NCBI RefSeq assembly: GCF_009932475.1
Contig: NZ_BJOV01000005.1
Coordinates: 1,860,001 to 1,924,000 of the forward strand
Direction of reading: 5' to 3'
DNA length: 64,000 bases
DNA from: Gordonia spumicola
GTDB lineage: Bacteria; Actinomycetota; Actinomycetes; Mycobacteriales; Mycobacteriaceae
Both the position numbers and the translations under genes were made by a program. The notes below the pieces were generated by a model. It did no database searches and was not told the DNA's origin. It saw nothing but the letters and a program-made list of their open reading frames with translations. Positions 54,649-64,000 of this stretch are shown one piece after another; positions within the stretch are counted from its first letter, which is position 1, and each line of letters opens with the position of its first letter.

Positions 54649-55689
54649 TCAGACGAGCGCGAGGATGCGGTCGCCCACCTCGGTGGTGGAACCGCGCGTC
54701 TCACCGCGGGAGGCGACGTCGGACGCGACGGCCGCCTCGACGCGAGCGGCGCCCTCGTCGTCGCCGAGGTGACGCAGGAGCAGCGCGACGGACAGGATGG
54801 CCGCGGTCGGGTCGGCGATGTTCTGGCCCGCGATGTCCGGGGCGCTGCCGTGGACCGGTTCGAACATCGACGGGTTGACGCGATTCGCGTCGATGTTGCC
54901 CGATGCCGCGAGTCCGATGCCGCCCGACACCGCTGCCGCGAGGTCGGTGATGATGTCGCCGAAGAGGTTGTCGGTGACGATCACGTCGAAGCGGCCCGGG
55001 TCGGTGACCATGAAGATCGTCGCCGCATCGATGTGCAGGTAGTCGGTGACGACGTCGGGGAACTCCCGACCGACCTCATCGACGGTCCGCGCCCACATGG
55101 AACCGGCGAACGTCAGCACGTTGGTCTTGTGGACCAGCGTGAGCTTCTTGCCGCGAGCCTGAGCACGGGCGAAGGCGTCGCGGACGACGCGCTCGATGCC
55201 GAAGCGGGTGTTGACGCTGACCTCGGTGGCGACCTCGTTCGGCGTGCCGACGCGGATCGCGCCGCCGTTGCCGGTGTACGGGCCCTCGGTGCCTTCGCGG
55301 ACGACGATGAAGTCGATCGTCGGGTCGCCCGCCAGCGGGGATTTCACACCGTCGAAGAGGATCGACGGCCGCAGGTTCACGTGGTGATCCAGGATGAAGC
55401 GGAGCTTCAGCAGGAACCCGCGCTCGAGGACGCCCGACGGGACCGACGGGTCGCCGATCGCTCCGAGGAGGATCGCGTCGTGCTCACGGAGCGAGGCGAC
55501 GTCCTCGTCCGTGAGGAGTTCGCCGGTCGCGTGGTAGCGGCGGGCGCCGAAGTCGTACTCGGTTGTCGTCACGTCGGGATGCAGCTTACGCAGCACCTTC
55601 AGCGCCTGTGCGGTGACCTCGGGGCCGATTCCGTCACCGCCGATGACTGCCAGTTTCAGGGGCGAGCGAAGCGACGGGGAATTGCTCAC
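54649..55689 (-). CDS. leuB: 3-Isopropylmalate dehydrogenase
   Basis: LeuB oxidises 3-isopropylmalate. The 346-residue protein has the N-terminal [10 protein letters not shown], substrate-binding [15 protein letters not shown] and [13 protein letters not shown], and [18 protein letters not shown] 55689 overlaps the serA stop by four bases, so it is translated from the serA mRNA. It is far from leuCD, as in M. tuberculosis. Confidence 0.96.
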   Translation of the reverse strand: MSNSPSLRSPLKLAVIGGDGIGPEVTAQALKVLRKLHPDVTTTEYDFGARRYHATGELLTDEDVASLREHDAILLGAIGDPSVPSGVLERGFLLKLRFILDHHVNLRPSILFDGVKSPLAGDPTIDFIVVREGTEGPYTGNGGAIRVGTPNEVATEVSVNTRFGIERVVRDAFARAQARGKKLTLVHKTNVLTFAGSMWARTVDEVGREFPDVVTDYLHIDAATIFMVTDPGRFDVIVTDNLFGDIITDLAAAVSGGIGLAASGNIDANRVNPSMFEPVHGSAPDIAGQNIADPTAAILSVALLLRHLGDDEGAARVEAAVASDVASRGETRGSTTEVGDRILALV

Positions 55690-57281
55690 GAGAGGTCCAC
55701 CTGCTTGATGAGGGTCGCGGAGACGGCGTCGCCGATGGAGGCGAGGAGCGCGTCGTCGAGCTCGCGGTCCACGCGGAGGAGCATGGTCGCCCCCTCACCG
55801 TCGGCGTCCTGTGCGAGTGCCGCGGCGACGATGTCGACGCCGCCGTCGCCCAGGAGCGAACCGATCTTGCCGAGCGAGCCCGGCTGATCCGCGTAGCTGA
55901 CAAGCAGGTTGCGGCCTTCGGCACGCAGGTCGAGGTTGCGACCGTTGACGTTGACGATCTTCTGGACCTGACGCGGGCCGGTCAGGGTGCCCGCGACGTT
56001 GACGGTGCTGCCGTCGGCGAACACGGCCTTCACGTCCACCTGACTGCGGTGGTTGGGGCTCTCCGACTCGGTGATCACCTCGTGGCTGACGCCGCGCTCG
56101 CTCGCCACGGCGGGCGCGTTGACGAAGGTGACCGGCTCGTCGACGACTGCGGAGAAGAGGCCGCGGACGGCCGAGAGGCCGAGGACGTCGACGGGGCTCG
56201 CGGCGAGTTCGCCGCGGACCTCGACGGTCAGGTTGGTGGGCATGCCGCCCGCGACGACGCCCGCGAGGACGCCGAGCTTGCGGGACAGTTCCAGCCACGG
56301 GGCGACCTCGTCGTCGACCGGTCCGCCGGTGATGTTGACGGCGTCGGGGACGAAGTGGCCCGCGAGCGCGAGCTGGACGCTCTTGGCGACGTCGGTGCCC
56401 GCGCGGTCCTGGGCCTCGGCGGTCGATGCGCCCAGGTGCGGGGTGACGACGACCTGGGGCAGCTCGAACAGCGGCGAGTCGGTGCACGGCTCGGTGTCGA
56501 AGACGTCGAGGCCCGCGCCGCGGACGCGGCCTTCGGTGATGGCGTCGGCGAGCGCCTGCTCGTCGATCAGTCCGCCACGCGCGGCGTTGACGATGATGAC
56601 GTCCTTCTTCACCTTCGCGAGCTGCTCGGCGCCGATGAGACCCGCGGTCTCCTTAGTCTTCGGCAGATGGATGGTGATGAAGTCGGCGCGCTCGAGGAGT
56701 TCGTCGAGGGTGACCAGTTCGATGCCGAGCTGTGCGGCGCGGGCAGCGGACACGTAGGGGTCGTACGCGATGATGTGCGTCTCGAACGCGGCGAGGCGGG
56801 CGGCCGCGAGCTGACCGATGCGGCCGAGGCCGACGACGCCGACGGTCTTGTCGAAGAGTTCGACGCCGGAGAACGACGAACGCTTCCAGGTGTGCTCGCG
56901 CAGCGTCGCGTCGGCCGCGGGCACCTGACGTGCGGTCGACATGAGCAGCGCGACGGCGTGCTCGGCTGCCGAGTGGATGTTGGAGGTCGGCGCGTTGACG
57001 ACCATGACGCCGCGCGCGGTGGCGGCGGGGACGTCGACGTTGTCGAGGCCGACGCCCGCGCGGGCGATGATCTTCAGCTTCTTGCCCGCGTCGAGGACCT
57101 CGGCGTCGACGGTCGTCGCCGAGCGGACCAGGATGGCGTCGGCGTCGACGACGGCCTCGAGGAGCTTCGGGCGGTCCGGGCCGTCGACCCAGCGGACCTC
57201 GACGTCGCCGCCGAGTGCTTCCACGGTCGAGGGGGCGAGCTTGTCGGCGATCAGGACGACTGGGCGGCCGGCATCGGTCAC
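55686..57281 (-). CDS. serA: D-3-phosphoglycerate dehydrogenase
   Basis: SerA begins serine synthesis. The 531-residue protein has the NAD motif GLGRIG at 151-156, catalytic Arg/Glu/His of the D-hydroxyacid family ([27 protein letters not shown]), the intervening allosteric domain and a C-terminal ACT domain (about 455-531) for serine feedback, the long mycobacterial form. GTG 57281 has GGAG six bases upstream; the open frame extends further upstream but lacks a site. Confidence 0.95.
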   Translation of the reverse strand: MTDAGRPVVLIADKLAPSTVEALGGDVEVRWVDGPDRPKLLEAVVDADAILVRSATTVDAEVLDAGKKLKIIARAGVGLDNVDVPAATARGVMVVNAPTSNIHSAAEHAVALLMSTARQVPAADATLREHTWKRSSFSGVELFDKTVGVVGLGRIGQLAAARLAAFETHIIAYDPYVSAARAAQLGIELVTLDELLERADFITIHLPKTKETAGLIGAEQLAKVKKDVIIVNAARGGLIDEQALADAITEGRVRGAGLDVFDTEPCTDSPLFELPQVVVTPHLGASTAEAQDRAGTDVAKSVQLALAGHFVPDAVNITGGPVDDEVAPWLELSRKLGVLAGVVAGGMPTNLTVEVRGELAASPVDVLGLSAVRGLFSAVVDEPVTFVNAPAVASERGVSHEVITESESPNHRSQVDVKAVFADGSTVNVAGTLTGPRQVQKIVNVNGRNLDLRAEGRNLLVSYADQPGSLGKIGSLLGDGGVDIVAAALAQDADGEGATMLLRVDRELDDALLASIGDAVSATLIKQVDLS

Positions 57282-57581
57282 AGTGTTCTCCAGAGTGTCG
57301 GGGTGCGGCATCGTCGATCCGATGTCACGCGTCGGTTCAGCAGTCCCGATTCTAGAGGCCGAGGGCGGTGTGCTCACACCCGCCCATCTGCGATTGTGGC
57401 GGCGGCCACGCCGCACAGGTACATTGCGATCGGCGTATCGATTTTGTCACGACCAACCCGCTGTCCGTTTCTGGCCTGGGGTTATGTCGGTGGGTGTGCC
57501 TATTGTGGGGAGGGTCTGCGGCGCGCCGTGGGGATCTTTCGTTTCAAGGACGTGCGTTTCAAGAACGTGAGTGGAGTGAAA
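57282..57581. other. Divergent intergenic region serA / secreted protease
   Basis: Three hundred bases without a supported gene. A possible serA -10 (TAGAAT on the minus strand, 57354-57349) and an imperfect hairpin (57364-57386, GGCGGTGTG against CACACCCGCC) lie near serA. The part next to the protease is G/T-rich and ends with a 15-bp tandem repeat. No riboswitch could be recognised. Confidence 0.5.
57541..57570 (+). repeat. Two-copy 15-bp tandem repeat upstream of the protease
   Basis: GTTTCAAGGACGTGC (57541-57555) and GTTTCAAGAACGTGA (57556-57570) differ at two positions. They sit directly before the Shine-Dalgarno sequence (GGAG 57573-57576) in the leader or promoter. Confidence 0.7.
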
Positions 57582-58250
57582 ATGAAGAAGCTGATGGTGG
57601 TTCTCGCCGTCGTGGCGGCGATGGTGTCGTCACTCATCGGTGTCGGCGCTGCCGACGCCGCGCCCCGTGTGCCGCTTGGTGGCGGCTCGGGCATCTTGGT
57701 CTTGAAGGGCGGCAATACCGCTGCGGCGTGCACGGTGACGATGGTGGGTCGTCCGACGTCGGGCGCGCATCGCGGTGAGCTCATCGCGGTGACCGCCGGT
57801 CATTGCGGCAAGCCGGGTCAGCGGGTGTTCTCGGAGCGTTTCCAGCAGCGCGGTCAGATCGGCACGATCGTGTACAGCGCGTCCGACGTCGACGTCGCGA
57901 TCATCCGTCTCGACGCGTCGAAGGTCGCTCCGACGCGCACGGTCGACGGTGTGACGATCCGTTCGATCGACACCCGTCCGGTGGCATTCCCGACCGTTCT
58001 GTGCAAGACCGGTCGTACGACGGGCAAGACGTGCGGCGTCACCTGGTTCTCGGATGGTCAGAGCCACTTCAGCCAGATGTGCGTGATCGAAGGCGATTCG
58101 GGCAGCCCGGTCGTCGTCGGCAACCGCCTGGTCGGCATGGTGAACGCGTACTACTTCCTCTCGTGCGTCGGTCCGGAGACCGGTACGAGCAGCAAGACGA
58201 TCCTGACCCGCCTGACCCGCCAGGGCTACGGCAACGTCAAGGTCGCGTAG
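57582..58250 (+). CDS. Secreted trypsin-like (S1) serine protease
   Basis: The 222-residue protein has a signal peptide (MKKLMVVLAVVAAMV to about ADAA27) and a small chymotrypsin-fold domain. The triad is His74 in TAGHC, Asp104 in DVAIIR and Ser173 in GDSGSP. Six cysteines pair as 50-75, 141-151 and 167-195 in the usual order for this type. There is no large propeptide, unlike streptogrisins. ATG 57582 follows GGAG by five bases. A strong terminator follows. It is probably extracellular; the target is unknown. Confidence 0.9.
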   Translation: MKKLMVVLAVVAAMVSSLIGVGAADAAPRVPLGGGSGILVLKGGNTAAACTVTMVGRPTSGAHRGELIAVTAGHCGKPGQRVFSERFQQRGQIGTIVYSASDVDVAIIRLDASKVAPTRTVDGVTIRSIDTRPVAFPTVLCKTGRTTGKTCGVTWFSDGQSHFSQMCVIEGDSGSPVVVGNRLVGMVNAYYFLSCVGPETGTSSKTILTRLTRQGYGNVKVA

Positions 58251-58265
58251 CACCCAGCGAATGCG

Positions 58266-58307
58266 AAAGCGGGCGGGCCCTCGACACGAGGACCCGCCCG
58301 CTTTTCT
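58266..58307 (+). terminator. Terminator after the protease gene
   Basis: A stem of about 17 bp with one mismatch (58266-58282 against 58288-58304, loop GACAC) ends in CTTTTCTC, a classic intrinsic terminator. The convergent SRPBCC stop lies just beyond. Confidence 0.88.
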
Positions 58308-58313
58308 CGTCTC

Positions 58314-58760
58314 TCAGGCCGAGGCCCCTTCGACGGCCGCGCGGAGCGCGGTCTCCGTCTGACGCACGGCACCGCCGACGACGGGTTCGATGAGGGAGCC
58401 GAGGGCGCGGCCCGCCAGTCCTCCGGGGAGTTGGTAGTCGAAGTTGACGTCGACGGTGGTGGTTCCGTCGTCGGCGTCGGCGAATCGCCAGCCGGTCTGG
58501 ACGTCGAACCCTGCGATGGAGGTGAGGACGACGACGCGTCCCGCTTCCCATTCGGTGACGCGGAGGGTCGATTTGAGGTTCTTGGGTCCGATCTTCATGG
58601 TGGCGTCGTAGGTCGCGCCGAGGCCGGAGGTCTGGTCGGTGACGGGTTCGAAGCGGGTGACGCCGAACATCCATTGGGGGACGTTGCGGTAGTCGTCGAC
58701 GTAGGCGAAGACGTCGTCGCGCGGAGTGTCGGTCGTGACGGTGTGGCGGACGCCGGGCAT
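58314..58760 (-). CDS. SRPBCC (START-like) protein, copy 1
   Basis: The 148-residue polyketide-cyclase/SRPBCC fold protein starts MPGVRHTVTTDTPRDDVFAYVDDYRNVPQWM and carries KIGPKNLKSTLRVTEWEAG. Such proteins hold lipids or polyketides in a cavity; function here unknown. AGGAG lies seven bases before ATG 58760. It is clearly paralogous to the gene at 60850 (same start, same KIGPK-LKST motif and length). Confidence 0.88.
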   Translation of the reverse strand: MPGVRHTVTTDTPRDDVFAYVDDYRNVPQWMFGVTRFEPVTDQTSGLGATYDATMKIGPKNLKSTLRVTEWEAGRVVVLTSIAGFDVQTGWRFADADDGTTTVDVNFDYQLPGGLAGRALGSLIEPVVGGAVRQTETALRAAVEGASA

Positions 58761-58899
58761 GTGGTCTCCTGGTTCGGGCGGTCGTCGATCAGGAAAGCTC
58801 TTGTTCCTGATGTTATGCAGACCACAATGCCATGACTCGATGGCACAGTCGACGTCGGGGTGCAGTCACCCGGCGAATCTCCAGCCACCTCGGGCGCGG

Positions 58900-59730
58900 T
58901 CAGATGCACCGACCGTCGCGCTCGACGAGCGATCCGTCGCGGAGCCGGGCGAGCACTCGATCGTCCGACAGTTCGGAGCGCGCTTCCGGGTGACGCCAGT
59001 AGAAGTCGACGAGCCAGAACGTAGCGCGGGCGCCGATCGTGAGATCGTCGGGGAAGATCACCAGACTCGGCTCGGCGCGGGATCCGGTCACGATGATCTT
59101 GAGTCGCCGCGCCCTGTCGCCTCGTCCGTCGTCGGGTGTCACACTGGTGATGTCGTCCCAGCGGATGTCCTGGACGCTTGTGAACGACTTGTCGACCGAG
59201 ATCCTGGTCGGGGTGAGTCCCACCGTCCCACTGTCGAGGACCGAGAGGCGGAAGGCGACGTCGCGCACGATGGCGATCGCCGTCACCGTGCCGACCGCAG
59301 GGAACAGCATCCTTCGCCACACGTTCATGTCCGACCCGCCGGTGCGAAGCCATGCCTCGACGGACAGGGAAAGCGTCGCCGCCGCCACCAGCGCCGACAT
59401 GACCGTTGCGGCCAGCGCCCACCCCCTAGGTGTGGCGAGGCGCAGTCCGTCCCGGCCTGGTGACGACGGAAGTCCGGCCGGAATGCCCGTCCCCTTCCTC
59501 GACGCCGAACGACGCACTATCGCCGCGACGGCGATGAGGATCGCCGGCCCTGCGAGCAGTCCGGCTCCGGCCTGGAACCAGCGGCCGATCACGACCCCTT
59601 CGACGCCGAGGACGATGCACGCAACTCCCACGGCGAAGGACACGACCCCGGCCGCCACGACACCCACACGAGCCGGCCTCGACCACGCGATCGGGTTCGG
59701 ATAGTGGACCTGCGGATCCGCAGCCGTCAC
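58900..59730 (-). CDS. Membrane protein of unknown function
   Basis: The 276-residue protein has about four transmembrane segments (residues about 15-40, 45-67, 100-122, 135-155 in the shorter form) and a C-terminal cytoplasmic or external beta domain with TRISVDKSFTSVQDIRWDDITSVTPDDGRGD, resembling a bacterial PH-like fold. GTG 59730 is chosen since GGAGG lies five bases upstream; ATG 59742 is inside that sequence. Family not recognised. Confidence 0.75.
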   Translation of the reverse strand: MTAADPQVHYPNPIAWSRPARVGVVAAGVVSFAVGVACIVLGVEGVVIGRWFQAGAGLLAGPAILIAVAAIVRRSASRKGTGIPAGLPSSPGRDGLRLATPRGWALAATVMSALVAAATLSLSVEAWLRTGGSDMNVWRRMLFPAVGTVTAIAIVRDVAFRLSVLDSGTVGLTPTRISVDKSFTSVQDIRWDDITSVTPDDGRGDRARRLKIIVTGSRAEPSLVIFPDDLTIGARATFWLVDFYWRHPEARSELSDDRVLARLRDGSLVERDGRCI

Positions 59731-59884
59731 GATTCCCTCCATTTCAGGTTTGTCGGAATCATCCTCGCACCACCCATCGTGCCGGTCGGGGCCAGACGGT
59801 CGTTCGATGGAACGACGTCGTCGCCCGGCCGGGATACCGTTGCGCAGTCCACGGCTGTACGTCCGTCCGAAGAGAGCGATCCCG

Positions 59885-60235
59885 ATGACCTACCCGTCGA
59901 ACCCGAGCCCGTACGGCAATCCGCAGGCGAATCCGTTCCCCTACGGTGCCCCGGCGCCCCAGTGGCAGGGCGGGTACTCCCCCGGACCGCCGGTGTACAC
60001 GGCCGTGTTCCGGAAGCAGACGGGCATGGTCATCATGGCGCAGACCACGCCGGTCCAGACGACGGGCACATATGCCGACATCCGGGCGGCCTTCTGGCGT
60101 GCGCAGACGCATTGCCTGATCTTCGGCTGGTGGGGAGTGTTGTCGCTGCTGGTCTACAACTGGGTGTCGTTGATCCAGAACACGAGTGAGCTGTCGCGGA
60201 TCAAGCGCGCCGCACGTATGAACGGCGACGCCTGA
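59885..60235 (+). CDS. Small Pro/Gly/Tyr-rich membrane protein
   Basis: The 116-residue protein begins MTYPSNPSPYGNPQANPFPYG, a low-complexity Pro/Tyr/Asn/Gly region (1-45), followed by a soluble stretch and one or two hydrophobic segments (about 75-97, CLIFGWWGVLSLLVYNWVSLI). The tail is basic (RIKRAARMNGDA). I do not recognise the family. Such N-terminal tails occur in many actinobacterial membrane proteins. The 140 bases before it hold no gene. Confidence 0.65.
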   Translation: MTYPSNPSPYGNPQANPFPYGAPAPQWQGGYSPGPPVYTAVFRKQTGMVIMAQTTPVQTTGTYADIRAAFWRAQTHCLIFGWWGVLSLLVYNWVSLIQNTSELSRIKRAARMNGDA

Positions 60236-60292
60236 CCGATCAGGCCACCTCCACCGCCTCCGCGGCCCACCGTCATTGGATAGGCTCACCCG

Positions 60293-60793
60293 ATGACAGC
60301 GATGTACGAGCGCACATCCGGTCGGATCACCATGGCAGAGCTTCCCGAACAGATGCGATCAGCGATCGCCGCGCACGCGGACGGACGCCAACTCGTCATC
60401 GATCCCGCATCACCCGTCTGGCTACATCACAGCGTGAACCGTCCGTCCTCGTCGGCTGTCGGACGGCTCCTCGGACGACGCGCGAACAGCGCCGACCCCG
60501 ACGCCGAGCACGACGTCGCCGTGGTGCTGCATCGGACACATGTGCTGATCACGACGGCAGGCGCTCGACGCGGGGTCGCAGTCCTGTCGCTGCCACTCGT
60601 CCAGGCCTCCGTGTCGCCCGGTACCCGCGTGCAACTCCCCGGCGCCGACGTCGATGCCGGATTCTCGATCTCAGGCTTCCCCGGAGACGAGGGCCGCCCC
60701 GGCAGCTTCTTCATCGGCGTCGGCCCGGAGCCCGCAGGAACCGAATGTCAGGAAGCGATCCGGACGGCCGTCACCGCCGCCAAGAATCCCTGA
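60293..60793 (+). CDS. Hypothetical soluble protein
   Basis: The 166-residue protein has no clear motif or signal. Its centre (VAVVLHRTHVLITTAGARRGVAVLSLPLVQASVSPG) looks like a PH-like beta sheet that may follow a helical N-terminus (MAELPEQMRSAIAAHADGRQ). TAGGCT ends six bases before ATG, predicting a leaderless mRNA. It converges on an SRPBCC gene. Codon use resembles its neighbours, so I believe it is real. Confidence 0.65.
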   Translation: MTAMYERTSGRITMAELPEQMRSAIAAHADGRQLVIDPASPVWLHHSVNRPSSSAVGRLLGRRANSADPDAEHDVAVVLHRTHVLITTAGARRGVAVLSLPLVQASVSPGTRVQLPGADVDAGFSISGFPGDEGRPGSFFIGVGPEPAGTECQEAIRTAVTAAKNP

Positions 60794-60849
60794 CCCGCTC
60801 CGCTCGACGGGGGCCTTTCCCCGTCGACCCCCGGATACGGAGGGCGCGA

Positions 60850-61287
60850 TCACTCGACGGCGGCGCGGATCTTCGACTCGACGTGCTTGACCGCCTGATC
60901 GGCGAAGGGACCGATGAGACCGCCGAGGATCTTGCCTCCGAGGCCGCCGGGCAGGGTGAAGTCGAAGACGACGCTGAGCACCGAGGTGCCCGGCTCGTCA
61001 CCGTCGCGGAACGACCATTCCGTGTTCGCGCCGAAACCGGAGACGGACTCGAGCTTGATCAACTCGTTCTCGACCCACTCGGTGCATTCGACCGTCGACT
61101 TGAGCTCCTTGGGACCGATCTTCAACGCCGCGGCGAACACCGACCCCTTACCGTGGTCGACATCGGTCGTCGGCTCGAAACTGGTGATGCCGAGCATGTA
61201 CTCGGGGACGTTCTTGTAGTCGTCGACGTACGCGAACAGCTTGTCGCGGGGCGCTGTGGTGACGGCTTCGTGCCGGACTTCGGTCAT
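60850..61287 (-). CDS. SRPBCC (START-like) protein, copy 2
   Basis: The 145-residue protein starts MTEVRHEAVTTAPRDKLFAYVDDYKNVPEYM and carries KIGPKELKSTVECTEWVENE, closely similar to the gene at 58314. Both end in a helical segment with LPGGLGGKILGGLIGPF-type sequence. GAGGAAGAGGGA lies upstream. The two copies bracket three small unknown genes. Ligand unknown. Confidence 0.88.
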   Translation of the reverse strand: MTEVRHEAVTTAPRDKLFAYVDDYKNVPEYMLGITSFEPTTDVDHGKGSVFAAALKIGPKELKSTVECTEWVENELIKLESVSGFGANTEWSFRDGDEPGTSVLSVVFDFTLPGGLGGKILGGLIGPFADQAVKHVESKIRAAVE

Positions 61288-61336
61288 CGCGATATCCCTC
61301 TTCCTCCAGTAGACGAGAGGATAGTAGCGAGAACGA

Positions 61337-61376
61337 CGAACGGCCCCGCGTCCAGGAGTGGACGCGGGGCCGTTCG
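61337..61376 (-). terminator. ilvC terminator
   Basis: Perfect 18-bp arms 61337-61354 and 61359-61376 around a GGAG loop, extended outside by GAACGAC/GTCGTTC (61331-61337, 61378-61384). It lies 12 bases beyond the ilvC stop. Confidence 0.88.
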
Positions 61377-61388
61377 GGTCGTTCAGAC

Positions 61389-62957
<1,569 letters not shown>

Positions 62958-62961
<4 letters not shown>

Positions 62962-64000
62962 AGCGAATCCTTCCCGTTCATGACTTCGTGGACCTCGACG
63001 GGTCCGCCCGCCGACTCCTCGTCGTCGAACAGCGGCCGGATGTCCCTGGCCGCCATGATCTCGTCGTTGCCGGTGCCCGCGGCGACCATCGGCCACACCT
63101 GGGCGTCCTTGCCGACGATGAAGTCGATGAGGACGGGACGGTCGTTGATCTCGCGGGCCTTGGCGATGGCGGGCGCGACGTCCTCTTCCCGTTCGACACG
63201 CATCGACACGCAGCCGAGCGCCTCGCCGAGCTTGACGAAGTCGGGGATCATCCGCGAGTGCGTCGCCAGGTCGGTGTTGGAGTACCGCTCGTCGTAGAAC
63301 AACGTCTGCCACTGGCGGACCATGCCGAGGTTGCCGTTGTTGATGAGGGCGACCTTGATCGGGATGCCCTCGATCGCGCAGGTCGCCAGCTCCTGGTTGG
63401 TCATCTGGAAGCAGCCGTCGCCGTCGATGGCCCAGACTTCCTTCTCCGGTGCGGCCGCCTTGGCGCCCATCGCGGCGGGAACCGAGTAGCCCATCGTGCC
63501 CAGGCCGCCCGAGTTGAGCCACGTGCGGGGCTTCTCGTACTTGACGAACTGCGCGGCCCACATCTGGTGCTGGCCGACGCCCGCGACGTACACGGCGTCC
63601 GGTCCGGCGATCTCACCGAGCTGCTGGATCACGAACTCGGGCGACAGCGAACCGTCCGACTGGCCGTCGTAGCTGAGCGGGAACCGCGAACGGATGTCGC
63701 TCAGGTACTCCCACCACGCGGCGAGGTCGGGCTTGGAACCGCCGGTGGCGTGCTCGGCGCGCAGGGCCTCGATGAGGTCGACGATCACGGCTTGCGCGTC
63801 ACCGACGATCGGGACGTCGACGTCGCGGTTCTTGCCGATCTCGGCCGGGTCGATGTCGGCGTGGATCACCTTGGCGTCCGGGGCGAACGAGTCGAGCTGG
63901 CCGGTCACGCGGTCGTCGAAGCGCGCGCCGAGGGTGATCAGCAGGTCGCTGCGCTGCAGGGCGGCGACGGCTCCGACGGTGCCGTGCATGCCCGGCATGC
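62958..64000 (-). CDS. ilvB: Acetolactate synthase large subunit (5' part outside window)
   Basis: IlvB is the TPP- and FAD-dependent catalytic subunit. About 347 C-terminal residues are visible: [30 protein letters not shown], the TPP-binding [39 protein letters not shown] and the terminal KDSL region. The gene continues beyond 64000; an ATG at 63998 is internal. The missing N-terminal part is roughly 280 residues judged from the family. Confidence 0.95.

Noticed and set aside
57282..57581. A riboswitch or small RNA before serA or the protease
   Set aside because: No recognised consensus; only weak hairpins could be drawn by eye.

Overview
The window is ordinary chromosomal backbone of a high-GC actinobacterium of the order Mycobacteriales. 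Many genes start with GTG, stop/start overlaps of the ATGA and GTGA type are common, and the gene content includes HupB with a long lysine-rich tail, the F420 gene fbiD, a MutT1-type Nudix/histidine-phosphatase fusion, non-discriminating GltX, and octT/gpgP of methylglucose lipopolysaccharide metabolism. From memory of the M. tuberculosis map, 0.2-24.8 kb follows Rv2397c-Rv2427c (cysA-cysW-cysT-subI, lepA, rpsT, holA, comEC, comEA, degV, octT, gpgP, rsfS, nadD, VWA/MoxR, proA). The stretch 28.2-64 kb follows Rv2973c-Rv3003c (recG to ilvB). The two blocks meet here around a two-component system, a DUF305 lipoprotein and an HNH nuclease. The accessory genes look like those of Gordonia or a close relative; the genus is inference. 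No phage, plasmid, CRISPR array or intact insertion sequence was seen.

Layout. 0-4.5 kb: sulfate ABC transporter operon, two tiny membrane proteins, and a 75-nt perfect palindrome behind cysA. 4.5-12 kb: M3 peptidase, lepA (apparently with an ATT start), a DUF3592 protein, hydrolase plus PemK/MazF-like protein, sulfotransferase, rpsT. 12-17.4 kb: holA, comEC, comEA, degV and a GntR-TetR double-headed regulator facing an FAD monooxygenase. 18.7-26.7 kb: octT-gpgP-rsfS-nadD, then a chain of overlapping or abutting genes RR-HK-proA-moxR-VWA. 26.8-38.7 kb: DUF305, HNH, recG, FakA-like kinase, rpmB, enoyl-CoA hydratase, ung, gamma-carbonic anhydrase-like protein, thiL, DUF3515, TerD-VWA fusion, gpsA. 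38.8-50.1 kb: fbiD, ppk-mutT1, a 300-bp palindromic element, lipase, hupB, leuDC with a divergent IclR regulator, an F420-type oxidoreductase, tRNA-Glu, tRNA-Gln and gltX. 50.2-64 kb: YtrA-like regulator with a membrane protein, hydrolase/FAH/MFS cluster, leuB, serA, a secreted trypsin-like protease, two SRPBCC paralogues around small unknown genes, and ilvC-ilvN-ilvB (ilvB cut by the window edge).

How the genes work together. Branched-chain amino acid synthesis is represented by leuB, leuC, leuD, ilvB, ilvN and ilvC in two places, with a likely LeuR/NdgR-type regulator at leuCD. Sulfate uptake could feed the sulfotransferase. gltX lies just upstream of the genes for both tRNAs that its product is expected to charge. 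A FakA-like kinase and a DegV (FakB-like) protein may form a fatty acid kinase. The most interesting signals are in the DNA rather than in a new gene cluster: the ATT start of lepA, two very long palindromes, interlocked divergent promoters at thiL, and a repeated geometry in which a TANNNT hexamer sits 6-7 nt before the start codon of about eleven genes, predicting leaderless mRNAs.
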